64,000 bases of DNA from Heterodera schachtii. Lineage: Eukaryota > Nematoda > Chromadorea > Rhabditida > Heteroderidae. The position numbers and the translations under genes are program-made. Below are positions 1 through 13,412 of this stretch, one piece after another. Location of the stretch: positions 434,001-498,000 of the forward strand of contig SIJG01000003.1 of assembly GCA_023374025.1 (NCBI GenBank), given 5' to 3'. Position 1 is the first letter of the stretch; every line of letters begins with the position of its first letter. The notes under the pieces are model-generated. The model was given only the letters and a program-made list of their open reading frames with translations, was not told the DNA's origin and made no database searches.

Positions 1-51
1 TCCTCCCTCCATCTGTCCGTCCCTTTTTCACTGTCTTTTCCCCCTTTTCAG

Positions 52-501
52 TCTCTTCGGCTGCTAATTGAGGAGAATCAGCCGGAGGATGCGATTTCGC
101 AGCTGTGCCTATCAGCCAAATCAGCTGAGCATGCCATTTTTGCCTCGACATTTGCCGTCATTTCTGTCCTTTTTCTGCTCTCTTTCGTTCTTTTTGCCAT
201 CGTTTTTCGCTTCAAAAGGCGAAAGAGAAAAGAAAGTGCCAAAAGAAACAAAAATGTCCAAATATCATCTTCTTTTGTGACCCAAAGTCAAACTCCGACG
301 ATTATTGTGCCATCGCAATTTAATGGGGAGGAAGAAGAACAGAAAATGGCCAAATTAGAAAATTGGCGGGCGATGGCCGTCTCAACGGACACTTTCTCCT
401 CACTTGGCTTCAGTTCGTGTTCGACTTTCCCACGCCACTCCAACATAATCGGTCCAAGTGATGCCGAAGGTCAGTTGGAAAATATTCTCTCTCTATTTTA
501 A
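52..501 (+). CDS. C-terminal exon of a single-pass membrane protein (5' part outside window)
   Basis: An open exon starts behind a CCTTTTCAG acceptor and runs 149 codons to TAA. Residues of roughly 36-57 form one strongly hydrophobic helix (core AVISVLFLLSFVLFAIVF) followed at once by a basic cluster (RFKRRKRK). This is the pattern of a type I membrane anchor with a stop-transfer signal, so the upstream part would be outside and the roughly 85-residue Ser/Glu-rich tail inside the cell. No catalytic or named domain is visible here. A GTCAGT at 470 could serve as an alternative donor and give a slightly different C-terminus near 539. The family cannot be named from this exon; a ZP/cuticlin-like receptor tail is possible but unsupported. 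Confidence 0.6.
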   Translation, partial: SLRLLIEENQPEDAISQLCLSAKSAEHAIFASTFAVISVLFLLSFVLFAIVFRFKRRKRKESAKRNKNVQISSSFVTQSQTPTIIVPSQFNGEEEEQKMAKLENWRAMAVSTDTFSSLGFSSCSTFPRHSNIIGPSDAEGQLENILSLF

Positions 502-1070
502 AAGGCCCCTAATTATAAATTGTCAGCAGATTCAACATGAGCCCTCCAATTATCATTCAATCGCTTCAAAAAAGGCCAAGGTTCGTTTATCCTTTGAATA
601 GTCAAAGTTCCCTTCTCTGACAAGGGATATATGCTCAGTTTCTGTTACGCCTTTTTAATTCTCTTTTTTCCCCAAAGATTGTTAAAATGATTGCTTACGA
701 CACGAAGCTCTTAACAATGGCAGCGAAGAAATTGAAAAGAAAGAAAAAAAAATGAAATTTACGGGTGAAACACAAAAAGAAAAAATATATAAAAGAAACG
801 GGTCATTAAAATGCTGACATTTATAGAATGCGAATGGAATGAAAAAAATTATAAACTTTGTTTGTGTGAATATGTAGCAATAAAACTAAGAACTACGGTA
901 GTCAATTAAAAATATTCATTTAATTTTCAAATTATTTTTTTTATTAATATTTTTATTTAAAAATTGTATTTTATTTCCAATTTTTCAATCTTTCAAAAAA
1001 ATTAAAAATGTTATTTGTAAAGATTAAAATGTCCATATGTATGTTCTTCCTTGTCTCATGTCCTTTTTAG
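502..1070. other. Intergenic/3' UTR stretch
   Basis: AT-rich DNA without a convincing ORF. An AATAAA at about 879-884 could be the poly(A) signal of the preceding gene. The stretch ends in TCCTTTTTAG directly before the CCDC47 ATG, which reads as a trans-splice acceptor. Confidence 0.6.
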
Positions 1071-3167
1071 ATGAAATTGTTAATCTTTTTGTTTTTATTG
1101 CTCTCCATAACTCTGAGCCAATGCTCATTAAGTGCCAATGTTCCAGCCGATGGAGATGGAGTGATTAGTGACAATGAATTTGCCGAATTTGAGTTTATTG
1201 ATGAAGAAGACCCAATCAGTGACCAGCAGTCAAATGATAATTACCAACAGAATGGGCAACAGCAAAAAGAGCAGAGAAATGATGACAAAATGGACCAACC
1301 TAACGACCATAATTCTAAGGAAGAACAAATTGATAAAAGCGCGGAAGAAAATGGCGCAGAAAAGGTGACTATTTCACTAATCATTTTGAGATTGGCATTT
1401 TATATAGACAAAAATAAATATGGAAAAGATTTAGACCAAATGAAACTGTGCATTTGAAAAAATATTCACAATTCATTTAGAATTTATTATGGAAGCGCGA
1501 ACATTTTCACAGTTCTTATTCTGTTTACACCCCATAATTTAAGTTGAAAAAAGAAATTTTTTGGGTGTAAACTTATAAGAGCCCAATCAATGTTCAAATA
1601 ACAATATTCTAAAAACAAAACTTGTGGAGAAACTTAATTGCAACATTTAGTCAGTTCGGAGTGAAGGTGATTTTTCGTTTCTTGTCGATGAAGAAGAATT
1701 TGATGAATTTCCGGCCAAAACAGTGGAAGAAATTGACCAAACTCACAAGGGGGAAGTGCCCGTCAACAAACCACCAAAACCATTGACTTTTGCTGAGGTT
1801 AGCCTTCTCTTCATTTAATTATAATTGTATTTTTTAAGGTTCCTTCCCATTTCCGGTCAAATTGGTCCAGCTACCAAGGTAAGCCAAAGCTTGGAAATGC
1901 CTTTGTCGCAAGTTAATTGTAAATCCATTTTTAGTCGAACTTCTCGCTTTGCTCATCATTTTGGTTTATGCGCTGAATTACGCTTACGGAAAGTCCAAAA
2001 ACCATTCCATTGCTCACAAATGGTTCATGGACAATCGTGAACGTTTGGAGAAGCAATTCGCACTGGTTGGGGATGACGGCACTTCTCAGGAAAATATGGG
2101 CGGTTGTCTGATCCGCGAGACTGACTTTGCATATTCTGTGTGGTGCACAGGGCGAATTGGCTGTCGCTCAATGCACAGCCAAATAAAGGTGCGTTTTGGT
2201 TTCTCCATTTGTCAAAATTTGTTTATGGTAAATCATTTTTCTTCAGCTCTTCAAGCGACAAGATCTGCTTGGTATGATGATCGGACTTGTCCGTCCCCGG
2301 CCGGATAACGTAGTGCACAAAATCGACCTGGACCCCGATGAGATGGATTCATTTGTTCTTATCTTTGGACAGCGTAAAAATGTGCAAAAGACTGTGAAGG
2401 AAATGCATGATTTGGTTTGTTTATTCTGCAAAATTATTAATATTTATCGTTTTCGCTATATTTTAGTCAACGTATGTCACTGAGCGTAAAAATGTGGACA
2501 AAGTTCAGCTGCCATCTTCGATTTGTGTCTTTGCAGAAATTGCCGAGACCATTCCGGCCATAATCGACGCTTCAACGCTGCAATTCCTCAAGAAATGCGA
2601 GAAATACGTGGAATACATTCATTTTTCCGATCAATATGCTGGCGCAAAACAACCGGAGTGAGTTTGATCAGACTATATGACTTAATTATAATTATTCGGA
2701 AAATGAATTTAGCGATCAATATGTGCGTCTTCCGGAGACGCATCCGACGTTGGTGTTCAGTTACATAATAACAGATGACAACGAAGAGGGACATTTGATG
2801 GATTCGATGCTGCTGAACTTCACCTTTTTCATGTTGGATAAAGTGCGGCGGTATCGGCTGAGCAAAGAGGGAAGGCAAAGGCGGACAAGAAAAGGCAAAA
2901 TGTGCAGGAGAACTTCCTCAAACTGACGCATCAGCAGAGACAGGAAGCGGCACAGGTGAGGAAGACAATAATTTTACAATAAATGGGACGGGGGAAAAGC
3001 TGTTTTTGTTCGTTTTATAGACGCGACGTGAAGAAAAGACACGGGAGCGAAAGCAACGAGTGATTGAAGAGGAGGACCCGGATAGACAGAAACGGTTGGA
3101 GAGGCTAGAGCAGAAGCGAGATGCGAAACAGAAGCAGCCGAAGATGAAGCAATTCAAAATTAAGTAG
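1071..3167 (+). CDS. CCDC47: CCDC47 homologue (ER PAT-complex subunit), carrying a one-base frameshift in this sequence
   Basis: CCDC47 is an ER membrane protein of the PAT complex, which chaperones multipass membrane proteins during insertion. Exons: 1071-1364, 1651-1797, 1839-1878, 1935-2188, 2247-2414, 2467-2657, 2713-2955, 3021-3167. The start is a signal-peptide-like stretch ([19 protein letters not shown]), then an acidic luminal part, a transmembrane helix ([17 protein letters not shown]), the conserved cytosolic domain, and a Lys/Arg-rich coiled-coil tail ending KMKQFKIK. The tail matches the family motif [16 protein letters not shown]. Between GAG (2867-2869) and AAG (2872) only two bases occur where a codon is required. 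With one base allowed for, the exon sum is 1485 nt (494 residues), close to the human length. An acceptor abuts the ATG. Identification is firm; whether the frameshift is biological is unknown. Confidence 0.93.
2867..2874 (+). other. One-base deletion frameshift in CCDC47
   Basis: Upstream frame reads ...RRYRLSKE; downstream family-like frame starts at AAG 2872. The two-base gap GG lies in a GAGGG run. As given, the upstream frame stops at 2924-2926 and loses the coiled-coil tail. Confidence 0.85.
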
Positions 3168-4087
3168 CTGATAGCGTATAAGCAGAGAACGATGGCATAC
3201 AACTTGTAAAAATAGCTATGAATGCCACTTCGTATTGTTATTTACTCCCATTTCTATTTGTCCATTCCTTAATAAATTTATGTTATTATAATTATCGTGG
3301 AACGATTACATTCGGGTAAATGTGTGCTCGGAAAAATTGGGTTTAGTGACTGTTCGTCTTGTTTACGGGAGTTTCTGGAGTGATAACTAAAAATGGAACC
3401 CATTTAATTAAGGCTGGCAGATTGAATTTTCAAAATCTGTTTTTAAAGTGCACAAAAGCAAGCAAACATGATCAAAAAGCTCCAAGAGAAGAAGCTTTCT
3501 CTAATTAAAATGCTAAGCGTTTTGACGTATCAGAAAAAAGACGATTGGAAATTTTCTAAAAAATTTTTTAATCTAATGAATAAGAGGTCTGAGGGATGAG
3601 AGAGTGAGTTAAGGGACGGGTTCTCGCTCTCCTTGTATAAACGGCAAGCAATTTCTATTATTATGTGCTTTCACACATTCCTTTTGTCTGTTGCTCCCTT
3701 CATTCACACATTCCTTCCACAATTTCTCGCCTTCTCGTGTCCTTCCTTTCCTTTCACACCCTTTTAGCTTTATGTTCTTTGAATTGATTTTTCGTGGGCT
3801 GCTGTGGGTGTTCTATTTTATGTGTGTTCGCCGCTGTTCGTTTGAATGAAATCTAAGATTAAAATTTCCCTCTCTATTTAAATATTGCTTGACAATAAAG
3901 TGAATTAAAAGTTCCTTCCTTTAAATTGTATGTTTCACACGCTGATTGACAAATGATCCGATTGACCTTTTTTTATTTTACAAATTTGCTGTTTTTTAAT
4001 TTTTAATTTAAATTTAAGCTGATCTCTTCTCTGGTTACCAAATATTTTTTTGTTATCTAGTAAATTTTCCATTATTCAAGCCAAACA
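3168..4087. other. Intergenic region
   Basis: No coding signal. AATAAA at about 3271 is a likely poly(A) signal for CCDC47. A pyrimidine-rich stretch at about 3630-3780 and AT-rich DNA precede the PP1 start. Confidence 0.6.
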
Positions 4088-5405
<1,318 letters not shown>

Positions 5406-5600
5406 TGTTTTGTCGTTTTAGATTTGAATTGGACAGCCCTTTATTGATCTTTTTTGTATCAGTTTCTTTTATCTTAATTAAACCTGTGCAGTTCTTCATG
5501 TGTTTTTATTTTTAATTTGTTAATTTTGGTTTCTGATCTCTACTTTATTCTTGTTTATTTTTAAACGTTTTTTACAAATAATGAAGGAAGTGCATTGAAA

Positions 5601-8600
5601 ATGGCCTTATCAAATGGGTCCACGGGTGTGCTTTGCTTTCTGAAGGGTGTTGATTTTTCTCGAAACGATTTTTCCGCTGATCGCTTCCCGGACGAAGTTA
5701 TTGAGATGACACAAGCCACTTGGTTGAAGCTAAACCGTGCTCAGATGGAGCGATTGCCCGATGTTCTTTCTAATCTTAAACACTTAGAACACCTGCAAAT
5801 GGCGCGTAATAAATTGCAGGTACTGTACAAGTAAAATAAGACCGAAATGATTAAATCAAACTTGGGAGGATTCGTCTCTTTGTACGCAATCCATCGAATT
5901 CCCTATCTTGTCCTGATTTTTCTCAATTTCCTTGTTATACAGAATGTGCATGGCGAATTGTCCGACCTTCCGCTCCTTCGCTCAATTATCGTCCGATACA
6001 ACCAGGTATTTATCAGACTAATTAGATTTTTTCTTTTTTTTAAATCTTTTTCGGTTTAAGATAAAAACATCAGCAATACCAACAGACATTTTTCGAATGA
6101 AGGATTTGACCATCATTGATTTCAGTAACAATTTATTGAGGGATGTGCCTTCTAACTTGGAATATGCAAAATGTGCCATCGTGTTGAACCTGAGCGGGAA
6201 TAATATTGAAAATGTACCAAACCAGGTCATACTCACTTAATTTTTTTAGTTGTCATTTCACTGTTTCAGATTTTTTCCAATTTAATCGACTTGATATATC
6301 TCGACCTGAGCAATAATCGGTTGGAAGTGGTGCCCCCACAACTGAAGCGGCTGACCAACTTGCAAGTGTTGAAGCTGTCCAATAATCCGCTCACTCACTT
6401 CCAACTTAAACAACTCCCCGGGTGTGTGTCGCTTATTTCCTACCTTTAATTCATAAAATTTATTATCCATTTAGATCTAAAAAGCTTCGTGTTTTAATTC
6501 TGAGAAACACACATAGGACTTTGTCAAATATTCCTTACTCATTTGAGGATGTTTTGAATTTGCAGGTAAATTAAAACAACATAAATATTGCTAATTTGAA
6601 TTCGCACTTTGTTTAAGGAATTGGATCTTTCGATGAATGAGCTCCAATCGTTGCCCGATTCACTTTATGCACTCAAGCAATTGCGCAAATTGGACCTCAG
6701 TTTCAACAAAATATCGAAAATTGAATTTCCTTCCTCCGTTTTTACTCAGTTAGAAACATTGAATGTATCGGGCAACAATTTGACTTCTCTTCCTGCCAAA
6801 ATTGTGAACTGTCAAAAATTGCAGCGGTTATATGCGAGTTACAACAAACTGAAATTTGAAGGTCGAAATTTGTAATTTTTTATTCAAAATTTTTATTTAC
6901 AACGATTTAGGCTTGCCTGCCAGTTTTGGACAACTTCTGCAATTACAAGTTTTGTTCTTGTCGGACAATGACTTGGAATTAATTCCCGAAGGCATTGGCC
7001 GTTGTGTGAAACTTCGTAAGATCAAATTGGACAACAATCGCTTAATAACCCTTCCCGATGGGATATATTTACTGCCCGACTTGAAGGAACTCGACCTGCA
7101 CAAGTAATTTGCAAATTCTTACTCCCTTTCAATGATTATTCTGTTTTCGTAATCCCGACCTCGTGATGCCGCCTAAACCCTCCGACAAAGAAAAAGGTAA
7201 AACCCATGGGACTTTTATTCGTTCTGATTGTGATTCCTTTATTAGCCATGGCTTTCTACAATATTGACTTTTCACTGTCCAATCAGGTTGGGGTTTTTCC
7301 ACTTTACATTGTTCAGTCAATGCCCGATTTCAGCTCCGTTTGGCTGGTCAAAGTCCCGGTTCTTCAGTGGACTCGCTTAGTCCTAACAAAAGTCAACAAA
7401 AAGATTACATGCAGCGCAAGAAGGACTTTATACGGCGCAGAAGGTGTCAAGCAGACCAAGACAGGGCCTCTAAAGTCATCCAAGGAATGTCCAAAGTGGC
7501 ACAAGACGCACATGAAATGAATCAATCCGTGGAGAAGGAAAACGACGCCAATTTGCGCCCAGCTATTAGCTGGAAAGAGAAAATGGAGCAGCACAAACCG
7601 CGATTGGACTATTCGGACGTATTCGACGCTGTCGCTGGAGCGGCTGCTGGTCTTTGGGTTTGGGAGATTGAGAACTTTTATCCTGTGCTTGTCGACTCGG
7701 GATTTCATGGTCAATTCTATGAAGCTGACTGTTATTTGGTCCTTAAAACAACTCGGGAGACAAACGGAGCACTGACACATGCCATTTATTATTGGATTGG
7801 TGAAAAGACCAGCCTGGACAAGGCCATGTGCGCGGCGGTACACGCAGTCAATTTGCGAAATCATTTGGGAGCATCTTGTCGGACAATTCGCGAAGAAATG
7901 AATGAGGAAACGGACGAGTTTCTGGAGATGTTCAGTGAGGAGATCGTTTACTACGACGGGGCCCGCACTCAGTCGGGCTTTTATGCTGTGGAAAAAGTCG
8001 CTTTCTCAAACAAACTCTATCGAGCATTTGTCAACGGACCATCCGTCGAAATGGAGGCGGTTCCGTTGAGTGCCGAGTCGTTGGACCCACGTTTCGTCTT
8101 TTTGCTTGATTGTGACAAAGTTATTTGGATTTGGAGTGGAGCTCGGTCGAGGGTATTCATACATAACAACACTTTTCATTTCAATTTAATTTTTTAGGTA
8201 ACGGTTGCCAATAAAGTGCGACTTTTCGCGGTGAAAATGAACAAAAGGGATAAGAAGGGAAAAGCCGAGATTGAGTCTTGTAACCAGCTAAAAACGCCGG
8301 AAGAATTTTGGCTTGCGCTCACTGGTAAAAAATGAATGAAAATGAAAAATAAAGTAAAATTAGGATCGTCTAAAAGGCCGGATGAGCCCATCTTTGAGCA
8401 CATTTTGGAAGATCGTAAACCAGAAAGGAAGCGTCTCTACGAAGTCCAACTCGGCATGGGATTTTTGGAGTTGCCTCAGGTGGAGCTGAGAAATGGCGTG
8501 TTGCATAAAGAACTGCTGAAGCCGAAAGGAGTGTTTCTGTTGGATTGCACTTCAGAATTATTCTTGTGGGTCGGCAAAAATGCTAATCGTCTTACGAAAA

Positions 8601-10481
8601 TGGCGGGACAGGTTTTGAATTGTGAACACACCTTTGGAAGTGAATTGTTTTTTTGCTAGAAAATCGCATCTGAAATCCATCGAATGATCGAACGGCCTGA
8701 CTTCTGTGTGATTTGCCGAGAAAACGAAGATGAAGAATCAACGATATTTCGTTCCAAATTCGCGGCGTGGGATGACATTGTGCCATTCGATTTCACAATG
8801 ACAGCGGACACTGTGCAAAGACGCGGAGCGGACATAAAAGTGAGATTTTTCTGGCATATTACCAATAACTCCTATCAATATTTCAGGTTATTATGGAGAG
8901 AGACAAATTGAAGACGGATTTGGTCGCTTTGTTCCTCGACCGTCTGCCTGCAATGCCGCACAGCGACACGGAGAAAATCATTGAGGATTTCAACATGGAT
9001 TTGGAAGTGATCGAGTCATTTGTGCTGGTGAATTCACTAACTATACAACACCGAATAAATGCCGCGTTTAAGGAAGGGAAAAAATTTGTCCGCCTTCCTC
9101 AGAATGAATTCGGCATTTTCCATTCAATGGACTGTTATGTGTTTTTGTGTCGTTATTTTATCGATGACGACGATGAAGAGGAGGAGGGAGCCGAAGATGA
9201 AGAAGAGGCGAACGATGTGTCGGATGAGAATGACGAGGGTGGTCCAATTAAAGAGGTGCGAACATTCATTTTGTTATCTTTTATTGCCACCGTTTAGCCA
9301 AAGAATGCTGCCTCGGGAAAACCAAGCGACTTCAAATGCGTCGTTTACTTCTGGCAGGGCCGAGATGCCAGCAACATGGGATGGTTACACTTCACATTTT
9401 CACTCCAAGTTGGATTGTCATGCCAGCGAAATGATAATTCCGTTTCAGAAAAAGTTTGAAAGCTTGTTCAAAGACAAGCTGGAGGTGGTGCGAATGAATC
9501 AGCAGCAAGAGAATCACAAATTCCTGTCACATTTCAAATGCAAATTGGTCATCCGTTATGGCAAAAGAAATCCGTCGCACAATTTGAGCCAAGCGGTGCC
9601 AGAGTTATTCCACATGCGAGCCAATGGCACTTCAATTTGCACACGGACCATCCAAGTGGACTGTAATGCGACAAGACTGAATTCCGCCTTCTGTTTTATT
9701 CTTCGAGTTCCTCCTCCTGACCTGCAAACGGATGAAGAGGACATTGGAAACGTTTTTGTGTGGATTGGTTCAAAGAGTGACCCTTACTTCCACAAATTGG
9801 CGGAAGAGGTGCTTTTACGATTATATTTATGTTTGTGCCCTCCTTTTATCAGGTTGCGAGTGAATTGATTGGTCGAGATTCTGACTTTGCTGTTCAAAGA
9901 GTTGAGGAAGGAAATGAACCATTGCTATTTTGGAAGGCATTGGGGGGCAAAAAGAAGTACGACCGGGACGCTGACTTCATGGACTACACGCGGTTGTTCC
10001 GTTGCACCAACGACAAAGGCTATTTCAGTGTGTCAGAAAAAACTGTGGACTTTTGTCAAGTAGAGGGAAAATTTTATTTTCATTTTTTGATTATAAAACA
10101 ATGCAGGACGACTTGGAGAGTGAAGATGTAATGATTGTGGACAATGGCGAAACAATTTTCCTTTGGTTGGGCGAACAAGCGAGCGAAGTGGAAGTGAAAC
10201 TTGCCTACAAAGCAGCTCAAGTTTATTGTGGTCATATGCAAATGAAACAGCCGGACAGACCAAGGAAATTGGTAAAAGAAATAAAAATATTTTATTACTT
10301 AGGCATCGATGGATCAATTGGATGATATCACTGAAACATTTATTTACTTTTTAAAATGTTTCCCTTTCAGATGCTTTCCATAAAAGGACGCGAATCAAAA
10401 CGTTTCACCAAACTCTTTCACGGGTGGAATAAACATAAAGTTCCCATGGGTTCGGTGGAACAAAAACCTTCGTCACAATGA
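5601..10481 (+). CDS. fli-1: Flightless-1 homologue (LRR + gelsolin repeats)
   Basis: Flightless-1 is an actin-binding gelsolin-family protein that also acts as a nuclear-receptor coactivator. The first ~400 residues are leucine-rich repeats, from [20 protein letters not shown] through repeats such as LKELDLH. Next come the family linker [15 protein letters not shown] and [11 protein letters not shown], then gelsolin-like segments ([39 protein letters not shown]), an acidic spacer near 9165-9250, and the second gelsolin half ([27 protein letters not shown]). The end is [15 protein letters not shown] plus a short tail, TGA at 10479. I placed about 20 short introns; all are GT-AG except one at 7104-7149 whose acceptor reads CG. 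A five-codon upstream ORF starts at 5581. Identification is firm. Confidence 0.95.
7104..7149 (+). other. Flightless-1 intron with CG in place of the AG acceptor
   Basis: The donor is CACAA|gtaattt and the frame must resume at T|AATCCCGACCTC to encode the conserved [10 protein letters not shown] linker. No AG dinucleotide occurs anywhere between. The intron ends CTG TTTTCG, i.e. like TTTTCAG lacking the A. Confidence 0.75.
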
Positions 10482-11338
10482 CACATTGCCTTCTGTGCCC
10501 ACTAATTGATCTTGCAATACTTATATTGATTGTCTCGTCCCTTGCTCATTTATATTCTTCCTTTGCTGGGTCGATTGTTCAACATATTTTTGGCATAATT
10601 TGTATTTTTGTTTTAGAATACGGTTACTAGTCGAATGTGCTCATAAATTTTTGGCTTTAATAAAATGTTCCAAATATAAATTGTGTGTGTTTTTCCTCCC
10701 CTGTTTTTTTCTCCCCTCAATTGGCTACTCCATATAATAAATTGCCTTGTGAAAAGACCGCCCACACCAACCGTCGGCCATTAAATAAATAGTAAATATG
10801 TATTTCACGTGAACACATTGTGTGTTTCATGATAATTAAGAGGTATATAGTGATCATTGAAAAACTTATCGGCGTAGGAATGGGAACGAAAATAGTCGTT
10901 CGACGGAGCGTAAAGGTCGTTGGGGCGGGGAGGGTCGAGGACGAAAATAGATAAGCATCATTTTTAATGATCTTTTATTTTTTGGGAGTATTTGGTATTT
11001 AAGCGGCAATTACTAATTGGTCAATCATTCATTCATTCTGATGACCGGCGCTATTGCAGTTTTCACGACCATAAACAAAAATGACAATTCAACACTAACT
11101 TTTTTCTAAACGATTTTTATTACCTTTTTATCTGTGTTCTTTAAAAGCTTTTCGCTTTGTTTTACTTTTCCTGTTAAATTCCCCTCCCGCTTCTTTCTTT
11201 CTTTTGATTTGTGTACTTTTGTTAACAGACCATTCATTCATTTTTTCTCCTTTTGTTTGCTTTTCCCCTCTTTTTCACCTCATTTAAATCTTTTTTCAGT
11301 TTCATTAGATTCAATATTTGAGTTGTCTTAATTTTAAA
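10482..11338. other. Intergenic region
   Basis: Flightless-1 3' UTR with AATAAA near 10659, then AT-rich DNA and a pyrimidine-rich stretch (11100-11300) before the GPDH start. No ORF worth calling. Confidence 0.6.
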
Positions 11339-12929
11339 ATGACGAAGAAACAAGTCACCATCGTTGGTTCTGGAAATTGGGGCACGGCAATTGCTCGAAT
11401 TGTGGGCAAAACAGTGCAAATGCATAACTCAGAATTTGATGACTCGGCGGTCAAAATGTGGGTCTTCGAAGAGGTGAAAAAACACCCAAAACGAAATATT
11501 CTTTTTTTTTGTTTCGTTTAGGTGTTTGAAGGACGGAACCTTAGCGAAATTATCAATGAGAAACATGAAAATGTGAAATATTTGCCCGGAAAGGTTCGAA
11601 ACTGAATTTGCCATTGTCTTTCCAACTTTTATTTGAATTCAGAAACTGCCCACTAATGTTATCGCTGTCACTGATGTTGTCGAGGCTTCAAAAAATGCGG
11701 ATGTTCTCATTTTCGTCATCCCTCACCAATTCTTGCACAACGTTTGCGAACAGCTCAAAGGAAACATCAAAAAGAGCGCAATCGCAATTTCGCTGATTAA
11801 GGTGAAAAGGATTAAATAAAGCAATGATTTATTTTTGATGAAAAATTATTTTTAGGGCTTGGCCACTTTTCACGAAAATGACATTGGGCTGCGACTGCTC
11901 TCTAATGAAATCTCGACCTCTCTTGGCATTGACACGGCCGTGCTAATGGGTGCTAATCTCGCAAATGAAGTGGCAGAAGACCACGTGAATTCATTCCTCC
12001 TTTGTTTTTATAAATCATTTATTTTTTAGTTCTGTGAAGCAACTATTGGTAAACATTAATTCTTGTTGGTGAAATTCATTTTATTTATTTGCCTGTAGGA
12101 ACCAAAAACCCAGAGCATGGAAACGAATTGAAGAAGTTGTTCCACACCGACAATTTTCGAATAAATGTGGTCGAAGACGCGGCAACGGTAAATGAATTGC
12201 TTCTTTTTTTCGTGGAAATCCCTATTTTAGGTTGAATTGTGCGGTGCTCTCAAAAACATCGTGGCATGCGGCGCCGGATTCTCAGTTGGGCTCGGTTATG
12301 GCGACAACACAATGGTTGGGGGTGAAGGAGAACTGAGCGAATCATTTTATCCTTTCAACAGGCGGCCATCATCCGAATCGGTCTCATGGACATGATAAAG
12401 TTCATCGAACTGTTCTATCCCGGCGCCAACTTGAAGACCTTTTTCGAGTCGTGCGGATTCGCTGATCTTTTGACCACGTGTATGGGCGGACGTAACCGAA
12501 GAGTGTGCGAGGCATTCGTCAAATCGAACAGGGTATGCGAATAATCCGTCAAAATAAGAATTTATTGTTTCTTTTAGCCTTTGGCAGAGGTGGAGAGGGA
12601 ATTGCTGAATGGACAGAGTGCGCAGGGGCCATTGACAGCGAAAGAAGTGTTCGAAGTGCTGCAAGCGAAGAATCTGACCAAGGAGTGAGTTGAACAAATA
12701 TGTAAATAAGAATGATAAACGGCGCTCGTTTAATTTGGGTTGCACTATGTTTCTCCCAAAAAAAAAAAATTTGGTGGGGGATGGGGAAACGATATGGGAA
12801 GATGAACTACTTCCATTTAATTGGCTTTATTGAACTTACTTATCCTTCAGGTTTCCGTTCTTTGTGGCGATTCACAAAGTTTGCAGCGGTGAGACGCCGG
12901 CCAAGAATTTCCTCGACCTTATTCGTTAA
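11339..12929 (+). CDS. gpdh: Glycerol-3-phosphate dehydrogenase [NAD+], cytosolic
   Basis: The enzyme interconverts dihydroxyacetone phosphate and glycerol-3-phosphate with NAD(H), linking glycolysis to lipid and glycerol synthesis. The N-terminus [20 protein letters not shown] carries the Rossmann GxGxxG motif. The C-terminal domain shows [17 protein letters not shown] with the catalytic Lys and the substrate-binding Arg region [11 protein letters not shown]. About ten short exons join in frame, for example [34 protein letters not shown] and [18 protein letters not shown], ending in [17 protein letters not shown]. Length fits the family (~350 residues). Fully canonical GT-AG introns. Upstream DNA shows no obvious operon partner within 850 bp. 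Confidence 0.96.
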
Positions 12930-13412
12930 TTTATTAGAAGGCCTTAAGACTTTGTTTTAACGAAATATTAATAGGAACAAATCTATTTCATTAAATGTAT
13001 TGTTTTATTCACTAAAAAGGACATTTAGCTTCTCGTCCTTTCTATAAAGCCTTGCTATTGATTGTCATCATGGGTTTTTCAATTGTTCTTGATTATATTC
13101 AGGGATGCCATATTTTCTTATTGATAATGTTAATTGTAAAATTTGAATAACATGACCTCTTCTCTATAAATCCTTGAAAAATGCATTATTAAATGAGCGG
13201 AAATTCCAAATACCTATTTGTCTGGCTGGTAAATTAGATAATAGGAAGTAAGCATAACGATAAATTTCTGTTGCGAACTTTCTTACTCTTAGAAGTATTT
13301 TTTGAGAGCTAATTCAATACACTGATTCACTACCTTTTTGACCCCCACCTAAACAAATTTCCACTTAATTTTTCGTCTTTAGCGATTTCTTTTAGCTGAA
13401 TACAGCTCAATC
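12930..13412. other. Intergenic region between gpdh and gatB
   Basis: AT-rich, no coding signal seen. GatB lies on the same strand 483 bp downstream. Confidence 0.6.
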
